A stretch of 64,000 nucleotides of DNA from Verrucomicrobiia bacterium (GTDB taxonomy: Bacteria; Verrucomicrobiota; Verrucomicrobiia; Limisphaerales; JADLHS01), in NCBI GenBank assembly GCA_026125285.1, contig JAHCLO010000008.1, positions 62,001 to 126,000 of the forward strand, read 5' to 3'. Numbering within the stretch: the first letter of the stretch is position 1; every line of letters begins with the position of its first letter. Below, piece after piece: positions 17,395 through 27,406 of this stretch. The position numbers and the translations under genes are program-made. The notes beneath the pieces were generated by a model. The model was not told the origin of the DNA. It saw only the letters and a list, made by a program, of their open reading frames with translations, and ran no database searches.

Positions 17395-18558
17395 ATGTAC
17401 ACGCGGCGTGCTTTTCTGGCGCGGACCGCCACGGGCTTGGCCGGCTGGGGTTTGGTGTCGCCGTGGGTGTTCTCCAGGGCACATGCCGCGGTGCCGGGTT
17501 ATGAGATTCTCGAAACCAGGGTCATTTCCCCACAGTCACAGTATTACCACGGCTGGCCTACGGTTGCCCGCCGGCGCAGTGGTGAACTTTGGGTGGTGTG
17601 GTCGGGCGGACGTGAGGATCATGTATGCCCTTTCGGTCAGGTAGTGGCCATGACGTCGCGCAACGAGGGCAAGACCTGGACCTGGCCGCGCGTGCTGCTG
17701 GACGGCGCGATTGATGATCGCGATGCCGGCGTCCTCGAAACCAGCCACGGCTCGCTACTGGTGACGACGTTCAGTTCGCTGGCTTATGCACCGAACTTGG
17801 AGAAGCAGTCAAGCGCCAGACAGTGGCCGGCGGAAAAGCTGGCGCGTTGGCGTGGAGTCCATGAGCGTTTGAACCAGGGGGAAAGGGAGAAACAACTGGG
17901 ACAATGGATGCTCCGTTCCACCGACGGCGGCGCCAACTGGTCGGCTCCGTTTGGCTGCCTCGTGAACAGTCCACACGGGCCGATCCAACTCCGCGACGGG
18001 CGATTGCTGTATCCGGGAAAAGAACTTTGGACAGGTGAGCAACGTGTGGGCGTAGCAGAATCCACCGATGACGGTCAGACATGGCGCTGGCTGGCTACAC
18101 TGCCGATGCGGCCCGGCGATGCGATGGATAATTATCACGAGTTGCACGGTGTCGAGTGCGCGGATGGCCGCATCGTGGTTCAGATTCGCAATCACAACGA
18201 AACCAACAACCGCGAAACGCTGCAATCTGAGTCCTCCGATGGCGGCAAGACCTGGACCACGCCGCACGCCATTGGTGTCCGGGGGTTGCCTTCCCATTTG
18301 CTGCGATTGCGTGATGGTCGTTTGCTGATGAGCTACGGCCATCGCCGGGCGCCGCTGGGGAATCAGGCCCGGCTGAGTCGTGATCAGGGTGAGACATGGA
18401 GCGAGGCAATGATCATTTCCGACGACGGCACTTCTGGTGACCTGGGCTATCCGAGCACCGTGCAATTGGACGATGACAGCCTGCTGACAATTTGGTATGA
18501 AAGACTCAAGCAGTCGCCGAACGCAGTGTTGCGCCAGGCACGCTGGAGGTTGGTTTGA
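17395..18558 (+). CDS. Tat-exported exo-sialidase/BNR-repeat glycosidase
   Basis: The start at 17395 (MYTRRAFLARTATG) gives a twin-arginine-type signal sequence ending near SRAHA. Five Asp-box-like motifs mark a sialidase-type beta-propeller: SRNEGKTW, STDGGANW, STDDGQTW, SSDGGKTW and SRDQGETW. The family includes exo-alpha-sialidases and related BNR proteins. The arginine triad was not traced with certainty, so a different glycosidic substrate is possible. The gene is divergent from the aldolase/GH84 group with about 250 bp between starts, suggesting shared regulation of glycan use. Upstream in-frame ATGs (17125, 17290) extend the frame but not the protein family. Confidence 0.83.
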   Translation: MYTRRAFLARTATGLAGWGLVSPWVFSRAHAAVPGYEILETRVISPQSQYYHGWPTVARRRSGELWVVWSGGREDHVCPFGQVVAMTSRNEGKTWTWPRVLLDGAIDDRDAGVLETSHGSLLVTTFSSLAYAPNLEKQSSARQWPAEKLARWRGVHERLNQGEREKQLGQWMLRSTDGGANWSAPFGCLVNSPHGPIQLRDGRLLYPGKELWTGEQRVGVAESTDDGQTWRWLATLPMRPGDAMDNYHELHGVECADGRIVVQIRNHNETNNRETLQSESSDGGKTWTTPHAIGVRGLPSHLLRLRDGRLLMSYGHRRAPLGNQARLSRDQGETWSEAMIISDDGTSGDLGYPSTVQLDDDSLLTIWYERLKQSPNAVLRQARWRLV

Positions 18559-18597
18559 CTCAACCGCTGGGAAAACTTTCGGATTCAGGTCAAACGG

Positions 18598-18620
18598 TTG
18601 CAGCGTTTTTTTTGCTGCAA
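18598..18620 (+). terminator. Possible hairpin terminator after the sialidase gene
   Basis: TTGCAGC (18598-18604) and GCTGCAA (18614-18620) form a 7-bp stem 40 bp after the sialidase stop. The T-run lies in the loop rather than after the stem, so intrinsic termination is uncertain. Confidence 0.3.
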
Positions 18621-18786
18621 GTTTTCGTGGTCGGATGGGACGGACAGAATGAGTGATGGCAGCGTGAAGCAATGATGGATTACAAAGTAAAGGCTGAATG
18701 TTCGTGAGTAGAGTGGCGTCCAAATGCGGATTCCGGTCAGGAATCGGTCTTACATGTGGTGTGGACACGTGGAGGGCGGGAGATTC

Positions 18787-20445
18787 ATGAGACGTTTCTG
18801 GATAGGCACTTTTCTGATCGGCAGCGCGGTGCTGCTGGGGTGCGCGCTGCTGGTCCCGGCGCATTTTCGTGCCGTGGATGCTGCCGTCATTGAGTCGGTT
18901 GGGCGTGGCAAGCCTGGCGCCCCGGCGCCCACGCTCGTGGAGGAGGTGCTTGCGCTCTTGAGCACGGAGAAGTTGGGACCGGCGCGGATGCTCTGGCGCG
19001 CGGCCCAGGCCGAGAGTGTGCCGCAGAACGAACAACTCGGCGTGGTGATTGCCCGCTATGCCCGCGAGAATCCGACACTCGTTGCCCTGGGCGGCGCCGC
19101 ACCCATTCTCGATAAAGTTGACCTGGGCCAGGCCGTCGCCGCTGCCGCCCCCGTGCCCATCGTTGATCTGCTTACCCGGCGCGCCGCGCGTGAGGCGGCG
19201 CTGAAGCTGTTGCAGGGCACGCGCCGTCCCGGGGTGCAGCAAATGCTCTTCAACCGTAATTTGACTAACACGGTTCACTTCCCTTCCGCAGCCACTTCGG
19301 CGGGCCAGGCGCTCGAAGCCGCCATCCTCACGGCGGCGTTGTTGAATCAAGGGGATTACTTTAGTCCTGCGTTCCGCGATGCGATTGACTGGTTGGCCCT
19401 GCGCGCCAACAAGGGTGACGATTCCAGTTCCCTCGAACTGGTGTACCTGGATCTGCTTTCGCTCGGCCGACGACTGGATTGGGTATCGCTCGCCGAACTG
19501 ATGAGGCAAATCGAAGACTTCGCCACCTTGCGGGAGTTGGCTGAAGCCATGCGGGTCAACGAGGAATCCGCCGTCAACATTTACTCCGCCGCGCTGCTGT
19601 CGGGGCGGCCCGCTAGCGTCGCCAAGTATCTGGCGCGCTTTCCCGAAACGGGTTTGAACGACTTGAATTTCGCGCTGCGCTGCGGACCCCGCGCCGTTGA
19701 ATTGCTGATCCGGCAACAACAGCGAGTTTACTATGCCGGCGTGCGCAACCAGGTGACGGGTTACGATCCCTTTGGGGCGGTGTTCTTCGGACTGGTGCCG
19801 GCTGCGGTGGCGACGCGGACCGGGGCGCTGGTACTCAAGTATGCCATTCTGTTGTTCGGAGCTTTTTGTTTGGCGCGCAGCATCGGCATGATCACTTCCG
19901 CCCTGGGCATCAAGTTTGGTTTCCGCCTCGCGGCCGACGTTGTATTTGCCCTGGCCATGGCATTCGTTGTCGGCGTGGCCATTGAGCCGTTTGTCGGTCT
20001 GCCGGAACAACAGAATGAACTTCCAGTCTTGTTTCAATTCCCAAACCTTGCCGGAGCGACCGGCTCGAAACTGCAACAAATCACGCAACCATATATGAAC
20101 CACCTCACCCTCACCTCCCTCATCCTGTTCTTCGTCATCCAGGCGACCATCTATGTTTTTTGCCTGGCGAAACTGGCCGAAATCCGCCGCCAACCGCTGG
20201 GGCCGCGCATGAAACTCAGACTGTTGGAGAACGAAGATCTGCTCTTCGACGCCGGCTTGTACGTGGGCTTTGTCGGCTCGGTGCTGGCGCTGATTCTCAT
20301 GTCCATCGGCGTGGGCAAAGTCTCCATGATGGCCTACGCTTCCACTTCCTTCGGCATTATCTTTGTTTCGGTGTTGAAAATCTTTCACGTGCGGCCTCTG
20401 CGCCGTCAGTTGATCATGGAGAGCGAAACGCAGTTTCAAGCGTAG
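18787..20445 (+). CDS. Polytopic membrane protein, possible MotA/ExbB-like motor or channel subunit
   Basis: The start ATG 18787 follows a purine-rich GGAGGGCGGGAG site. Residues 1-25 are a signal anchor. About 300 residues of helical, probably extracytoplasmic sequence follow. Hydrophobic segments lie near 355-390, 395-425, 455-480, 500-520 and 525-545. The last two (GLYVGFVGSVLALILMSIG and MAYASTSFGIIFVSVLKIF) follow an amphipathic stretch. Their glycine/threonine pattern is like the channel-lining helices of MotA, TolQ or ExbB. The partner gene begins 2 bp downstream and has a single N-terminal helix with an Asp. No family name is recognised; the motor idea is inference. Confidence 0.75.
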   Translation: MRRFWIGTFLIGSAVLLGCALLVPAHFRAVDAAVIESVGRGKPGAPAPTLVEEVLALLSTEKLGPARMLWRAAQAESVPQNEQLGVVIARYARENPTLVALGGAAPILDKVDLGQAVAAAAPVPIVDLLTRRAAREAALKLLQGTRRPGVQQMLFNRNLTNTVHFPSAATSAGQALEAAILTAALLNQGDYFSPAFRDAIDWLALRANKGDDSSSLELVYLDLLSLGRRLDWVSLAELMRQIEDFATLRELAEAMRVNEESAVNIYSAALLSGRPASVAKYLARFPETGLNDLNFALRCGPRAVELLIRQQQRVYYAGVRNQVTGYDPFGAVFFGLVPAAVATRTGALVLKYAILLFGAFCLARSIGMITSALGIKFGFRLAADVVFALAMAFVVGVAIEPFVGLPEQQNELPVLFQFPNLAGATGSKLQQITQPYMNHLTLTSLILFFVIQATIYVFCLAKLAEIRRQPLGPRMKLRLLENEDLLFDAGLYVGFVGSVLALILMSIGVGKVSMMAYASTSFGIIFVSVLKIFHVRPLRRQLIMESETQFQA

Positions 20446-20447
20446 TC

Positions 20448-21875
20448 ATGAATCGTTCCATACTTATCGTCCTCTGCGACTTTCTGCTCGTCACGCTGGT
20501 GGCGTTCTCGAACTTTGACGCGGAGAAGTCGCCGCCGGTTCAAGCCCGCCCGCCGGGCGACGCCCGGGCCACCGACGGCAATCCGGACCTCGTCGGGACG
20601 CTGCAACTCGTGCTCGAGGATGAAAAGCAGTCGCGGGAACGTCTGGCCAGTAATCTCCAAAGCACGGAACAGGCTTTGGCCGAGCGGGAAAAGCTGATGC
20701 GTCAGATTCAGGAAAACCTGCGGCAGACTGAGGCGCAGGCCGCAAGGATCGAAGAGCAACGCGCCACACTGGCCCAACAAGCGGCCGCGGCCCAGGCCAG
20801 CCTGGCGGAAGTGCAGAGCAAGCTAACGGTCGCGAGCACGGAGAATCTGTTGACCAAGGAAATGGTGGAAGCCTTGCAGGCTGACTTGAAGCGCCGCGAA
20901 CAGGAGGCTCAGACTTTGCAGGAAAAGCTGGTGGCCACCGAACAGGCGGTGCAAGTGGCCCAAGCCGAGAAGCAGCAGTTGACGGCGCAGCTTCAGGTCT
21001 CCGAAGCCGAGAAGCGTCTCACTCGCGAGCAACTTATGGAACTGCGCGGCACCGTGGCGGTCGAGCGCGAGGAAAAGGCGAAGATTCAGGAATACACGAC
21101 GGTGCTGGCCACCAACGTTGCGACACTGGCTCTGAAGTCTGATGAATTGAAGCAGGAAATCCGTGAATTCCGTCCGCTCGCAGCCAATGCGATTTACAGC
21201 CAGTTCCTCACCAATCGGCTGACGGCGCAATTCTCTGCCGGGCGAACCGGCTTGTTCGGTCGCGGCATCAATCGGGACAAGACCTCCCAGGGAGTGATCT
21301 TCACCGAGGGCACGCAGACGTACTTGCTGCTGCACGTGGATGACACGCCGCTGGCTCTGTGGAATCCCGGCACGGATTGGGATCGCCTCCAAGTGGTGCT
21401 GTCGCGTGGTCCGGTGGCGTTTAGCGGGGTGCGACTTTCCTTCCTGGCGGAGGATCCGCGCGTCGTGGTCATTCCCGTGGGGCATGCGCAAGCGAAGCAA
21501 CTGGGGGTGCGGGTTTACCCGGTCGCCGCCGATCCATTCAAGTTTCAGGAAGCGGTGATTGTGGGGGCAAACGAGGGATATTATGGCGAATGCAAGTTCC
21601 AGCTTGAACCTGCCATGCCGCAATACGTGAGGCTCGACCGCAGTTTTGTGCGAGGGCTGTTCGGCAAATTCAATCCCTCGCGCGGGGACCTCGTCCTGAC
21701 CAAGACTGGCGAACTCCTTGGCATCATGGCCAACAGTGAATACTGCGTATTGTTGAACCGGGTCACGCCCAGCCGCACGATCCAGCTAGGCAATGACATC
21801 ACCAACCAGCACACCGGGCAAATTCTCTCACAACTCTTTGACCGCGTCTTCCAGATGCCGCAAAGGTTGCAGTAA
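20448..21875 (+). CDS. Single-pass coiled-coil protein with a degenerate trypsin-like domain
   Basis: Residues 1-24 form one membrane helix carrying an acidic residue (SILIVLCDFLLVTLVAF), reminiscent of MotB/ExbD helices. Residues about 55-225 are heptad-rich and highly charged, rich in E, Q, K and A, predicting a long coiled coil. Residues about 260-475 look like a chymotrypsin fold without a catalytic triad. GVIFTEGTQTYLLLHV and FNPSRGDLVLTKTGELLGI mimic the strand pattern of S1C proteases, but the GNSGG serine loop is replaced by SRGDL. It follows the polytopic membrane gene by 2 bp, so the two products probably form one complex. Function unknown. Confidence 0.75.
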   Translation: MNRSILIVLCDFLLVTLVAFSNFDAEKSPPVQARPPGDARATDGNPDLVGTLQLVLEDEKQSRERLASNLQSTEQALAEREKLMRQIQENLRQTEAQAARIEEQRATLAQQAAAAQASLAEVQSKLTVASTENLLTKEMVEALQADLKRREQEAQTLQEKLVATEQAVQVAQAEKQQLTAQLQVSEAEKRLTREQLMELRGTVAVEREEKAKIQEYTTVLATNVATLALKSDELKQEIREFRPLAANAIYSQFLTNRLTAQFSAGRTGLFGRGINRDKTSQGVIFTEGTQTYLLLHVDDTPLALWNPGTDWDRLQVVLSRGPVAFSGVRLSFLAEDPRVVVIPVGHAQAKQLGVRVYPVAADPFKFQEAVIVGANEGYYGECKFQLEPAMPQYVRLDRSFVRGLFGKFNPSRGDLVLTKTGELLGIMANSEYCVLLNRVTPSRTIQLGNDITNQHTGQILSQLFDRVFQMPQRLQ

Positions 21876-21983
21876 CGGTCGCTGATTTTAGTGTAAAGAT
21901 TCACACCCGTCTGCAGGTCGGTGTGCGCCCGGTCCATCCGGCTTGCTTCTCCGTGCCTTCTGGATAGCCTCTGGTCCTTCAAC

Positions 21984-23642
21984 ATGAGCGAAATCCTAGT
22001 CATCGGTCATCGCAATCCGGATACGGATGCGATTTGTTCGGCCATTGGTTATGCGGAATTCAAACGCCGCACCGGACTGCCCGAAGCGGTGGCTGCGCGC
22101 TGTGGCGACACCAATGACCGGATTGACTTCGTACTGCGAACCTTCGGCGTGTCGGCGCCAAAATTCGTGGCGGATGTCGCGCCCAAGGTCCGCGATGTGA
22201 TGCAGACGGAGGTGCTCAGTGTCACGCCGGGCGCCACGGCAGCCGATGCGCTCGCCATGATGGACGAGCATGATATTCGTATCCTCCCGGTGCTGGATGA
22301 AGACCGGATCTGTCAGGGATTGCTCTCGCTCTTCAAGCTCAGCAAGTTTCTCTTCCCGGCTGCCCAGCGATTGATTGATTCGCGGCGGGTGTTGTCGTCG
22401 CTCGAAAACCTCGCCCGCACGTTGGGGGGCAAAGTGTTGTTCGCCAACGAAGCCGCGCGTGAGGAGGACCTGATCCTGATGATCGGCGCGATGGGTCTCG
22501 AATCGTTTGCCGAACGGTTGGAGAAGTATCCCCGCGAAAAGCTCGCCGTAGTGGTGGGGGATCGTTGGGACATTCAAAACCTGGCGATTCGGGAGGGTGT
22601 GCGCGCTCTGATCGTGACGGGCGGCCTGGCGGTGGAAACCAAAACCCTCGAAGCCGCGCAGCGCAACCAGGTGAGTCTGATCTCCTCGCCGCATGATACC
22701 GCGACCACGGCGGCGCTGTGTCGCGCCTCGGTGGCGGTGCATCACATGCTGAACGAGGACTATCTGGGACTGCGTGAAGATGCGCCGCTGGCGGCGGTGC
22801 GCGCCCGGGCCACGGCTTCCGGCTTTGCGGCGTTCCCAGTGATGGACGGGCAGGGGCGGACGGTGGGGATTTTGTCCAAGACGGATTTCCTGAAGCCCGT
22901 GCAGCGCCGGCTGATTCTGGTGGATCACAATGAGCTTTCGCAGGCGGTGCAGGGCGCTGATCAGGTGGAGATTCTTGAGATCATAGATCATCACCGCATC
23001 GGAGCGCTCACCACCCATCAGCCGATCTTGTTTCGCAACGAACCGGTCGGTTCCACCAGCACCATTGTGGCGGATTGCTTTCTACGGCACGGGGTGGAAC
23101 TGCCGCCGCCCATCGCCGGGTTGTTGTTGGCCGGACTGGTGTCGGACACCTTGAATCTCACCTCGCCCACCACCACGCCGCGCGATGCGGAAGTGCTCGC
23201 CAAATTGGAGTCCGCCTCCGGGGTCAATGCGCGCGATTTCACCGAGAAACTGTTTGCCTCCGGCTCCTTGCTCACGCTCAAATCCGCGCCGCAAGCGATT
23301 ACCACGGACTGCAAGGAATACGACGAGGATGGAGCGACGTTCAGCGTGGCGCAGATCGAGGAAATCGGCTTCAACCAGTTCTGGCAGCGAAAAGACGAAT
23401 TGCTGGCGGCGCTGGGGGCGTATCAGCGGGAACGTGGATATTTGTTTTCCGCGCTACTGATTACGGACGTTGCGAAGCAGTGCTCGCTGCTGCTCCTCGC
23501 CGGGACGGAGGAGTTGCTTGAACATGTGGATTATCCCCGCGTGGAAGCGGGAATCTTCGAACTGCGCGAGGTTGTGTCGCGAAAGAAACAATTGCTCCCG
23601 TATTTGGCGCATTGCCTTCAGCGCATGAGAACGGAAGCGTGA
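21984..23642 (+). CDS. CBS/DRTGG-domain family II (manganese-dependent) inorganic pyrophosphatase
   Basis: The enzyme hydrolyses pyrophosphate. The DHH-type catalytic residues appear at GHRNPDTDA (8-16), LVDHNE (about 312) and DHHRIG (about 335), with the DHHA2 substrate-binding domain at the C-terminus. Between the two catalytic parts are a CBS motif (about 70-130; VLSVTPGATAADALAMM), a DRTGG-like domain (about 190-245) and a second CBS motif (about 250-305; GILSKTDFL). This is the arrangement of nucleotide-regulated family II pyrophosphatases, normally inhibited by AMP or ADP and activated by ATP or diadenosine polyphosphates. The length is 552 residues. The gene stands alone. Confidence 0.9.
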   Translation: MSEILVIGHRNPDTDAICSAIGYAEFKRRTGLPEAVAARCGDTNDRIDFVLRTFGVSAPKFVADVAPKVRDVMQTEVLSVTPGATAADALAMMDEHDIRILPVLDEDRICQGLLSLFKLSKFLFPAAQRLIDSRRVLSSLENLARTLGGKVLFANEAAREEDLILMIGAMGLESFAERLEKYPREKLAVVVGDRWDIQNLAIREGVRALIVTGGLAVETKTLEAAQRNQVSLISSPHDTATTAALCRASVAVHHMLNEDYLGLREDAPLAAVRARATASGFAAFPVMDGQGRTVGILSKTDFLKPVQRRLILVDHNELSQAVQGADQVEILEIIDHHRIGALTTHQPILFRNEPVGSTSTIVADCFLRHGVELPPPIAGLLLAGLVSDTLNLTSPTTTPRDAEVLAKLESASGVNARDFTEKLFASGSLLTLKSAPQAITTDCKEYDEDGATFSVAQIEEIGFNQFWQRKDELLAALGAYQRERGYLFSALLITDVAKQCSLLLLAGTEELLEHVDYPRVEAGIFELREVVSRKKQLLPYLAHCLQRMRTEA

Positions 23643-23691
23643 GCTCAACCCCTGATTCGGGATGCATGCGCCCGGCTGCAATGCCGGATGG

Positions 23692-24291
23692 TCAAGCCGG
23701 CTTCCGTAGTCGTTCCAAGAAGCCCGGCCCGGTGCCGGCAAGGTCGGTCGCGCGCTGGCGGGCAAGTAATGCCCCGTAAACCCGCGCGTCCCGCGCCAGC
23801 ATTTCCAATCGGCGCTGGAGCGTCTCACTCACGATTTGTCCCCCCGCCACGTCCTGCTTGTCGGTGAATGAAACGCCATAAGGCAACGACCAGGCGTAAC
23901 ACTGACGGGCCACGGTGCGAAGCTGGTCCGTCACCGTCAGCCCCTTTTCATGCGACGCCACCACGGTGGCGAACAACTTGCCGGCAAACTCCCGCCAAAA
24001 ATAGTCCAAAAAATTCTTCAGCCCGCCGCTGATGCTGCCGTGGTAATCCGGTGTGCCGAGCAGGAATACTTCAGCGCGGTCCACGCGCGCTTGCAGGACG
24101 CCGAAGCCCGGTTGCTGATAAGCGGTGTCGGGATTGTACAACGGCAAAGCCTCGCACGATAAATCCAGGACATCCACCGTACAATCGGCGGTGCGCAGTT
24201 GCGTGGCGAGGTGCTGGATCACGACGCGGGTCACGGATTCGCGGTGCAGGCTGCCCACGACGGCAAGGACGTTCAACGATTGTTCAGGCAT
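23692..24291 (-). CDS. NAD(P)H-dependent FMN reductase (flavodoxin-like fold)
   Basis: The N-terminal LNVLAVVGSLHRESVTR binds FMN phosphate. DLSCEALPLYNPD and the central LGTPDYHGSISGGLKNFLDYF are the standard SsuE/ArsH-type FMN reductase motifs. It would supply reduced flavin using NAD(P)H or reduce quinones or azo compounds. At 199 residues the length is normal. There is no oxygenase neighbour to suggest a specific partner. It converges with the pyrophosphatase gene. Confidence 0.85.
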   Translation of the reverse strand: MPEQSLNVLAVVGSLHRESVTRVVIQHLATQLRTADCTVDVLDLSCEALPLYNPDTAYQQPGFGVLQARVDRAEVFLLGTPDYHGSISGGLKNFLDYFWREFAGKLFATVVASHEKGLTVTDQLRTVARQCYAWSLPYGVSFTDKQDVAGGQIVSETLQRRLEMLARDARVYGALLARQRATDLAGTGPGFLERLRKPA

Positions 24292-24561
24292 GCGGGCAGG
24301 TTAGGGCCGAACCGCCTGAATGTCGAACCGGACCTTCAGTCCGGGACACATCGCCAGCCATGACACTGGGGCAGGGCTTGCGAACCGTGCAATGCGCGCA
24401 GTCGCCTCATTCTGCGCGTTGGTTGGAATCGTCTCCCGCAGACCACTTGCGTCTGCGTCTGGGAGCATCCTCCGCTCGAAAATGTCACCCAATCGTAACA
24501 TAACCGCAACGCGACTGTGACCGGGTCCTGCGAGATTGCGAAAAACACAATCAAGCTGTTT

Positions 24562-25068
24562 ATGAAAACGCAGATTGGTAATGAACGAAGCCCGCACTTG
24601 GGTGGGCTGGATTTGCGGCCCGCGATCGGTGAACGCACCCTGATCGCTTGGTGTTTGGATGCAGTTCAGATTCTGGGCGACCGTTTGCCTCACTTGGAGG
24701 GTGTTGACCGGGAGGAGTATAGCCCCCAGATGTTGATGACGTTGCTGACGTACTGCTATGCGGCGGAGATTTACGGTTCAGATGATATTGAATGGGCCTG
24801 TCGAAACGATGCCGCAGTGAGCTACCTCTGCGGCAATGCGGCCCCGGATCGGGAAACTCTCTGCCGCTTTCGCCGGATCAACCGTCCGTGGATTGAAGCC
24901 TGCCTGATGTGGGTTCACGCCCGCAGGGAAGCCGGGGATTCCGCCGCGACTGAGGCCGCCGCCTCACCGCTCGCCAGCTTGACCCCGCAGGCGTACGCGG
25001 AACTCGCGGTCCTGGCGCATCGCAAACTGGAAAAGGCAATCCTGATTGATACCGCGACCAGCGATTGA
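24562..25068 (+). CDS. Short DUF772-type (transposase N-terminal) protein, possibly domesticated
   Basis: Residues 1-125 match the helical N-terminal domain of IS5/IS1182-like transposases (YSPQMLMTLLTYCYAAEIYGSDDIEWACRNDAAVSYLCGN..PDRETLCRFRR). The DDE catalytic domain is absent; the protein ends after an A/L-rich helical tail (HRKLEKAILIDTATSD). The frame is intact and starts with ATG 24562, so it may be a stand-alone DNA-binding protein derived from a transposase rather than a decayed IS. The low-coding region downstream would alternatively be the eroded remainder. No terminal inverted repeats were found. Confidence 0.65.
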   Translation: MKTQIGNERSPHLGGLDLRPAIGERTLIAWCLDAVQILGDRLPHLEGVDREEYSPQMLMTLLTYCYAAEIYGSDDIEWACRNDAAVSYLCGNAAPDRETLCRFRRINRPWIEACLMWVHARREAGDSAATEAAASPLASLTPQAYAELAVLAHRKLEKAILIDTATSD

Positions 25069-27393
<2,325 letters not shown>

Positions 27394-27406
27394 CCACGAG
27401 TGGGTC

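Noticed and set aside
17809..20439. 876-codon open frame on the minus strand
   Set aside because: It is antisense to the sialidase and the polytopic membrane gene, both with clear motifs. Its translation (H, Q and R rich, no domains) is a shadow produced by GC-rich codon use.
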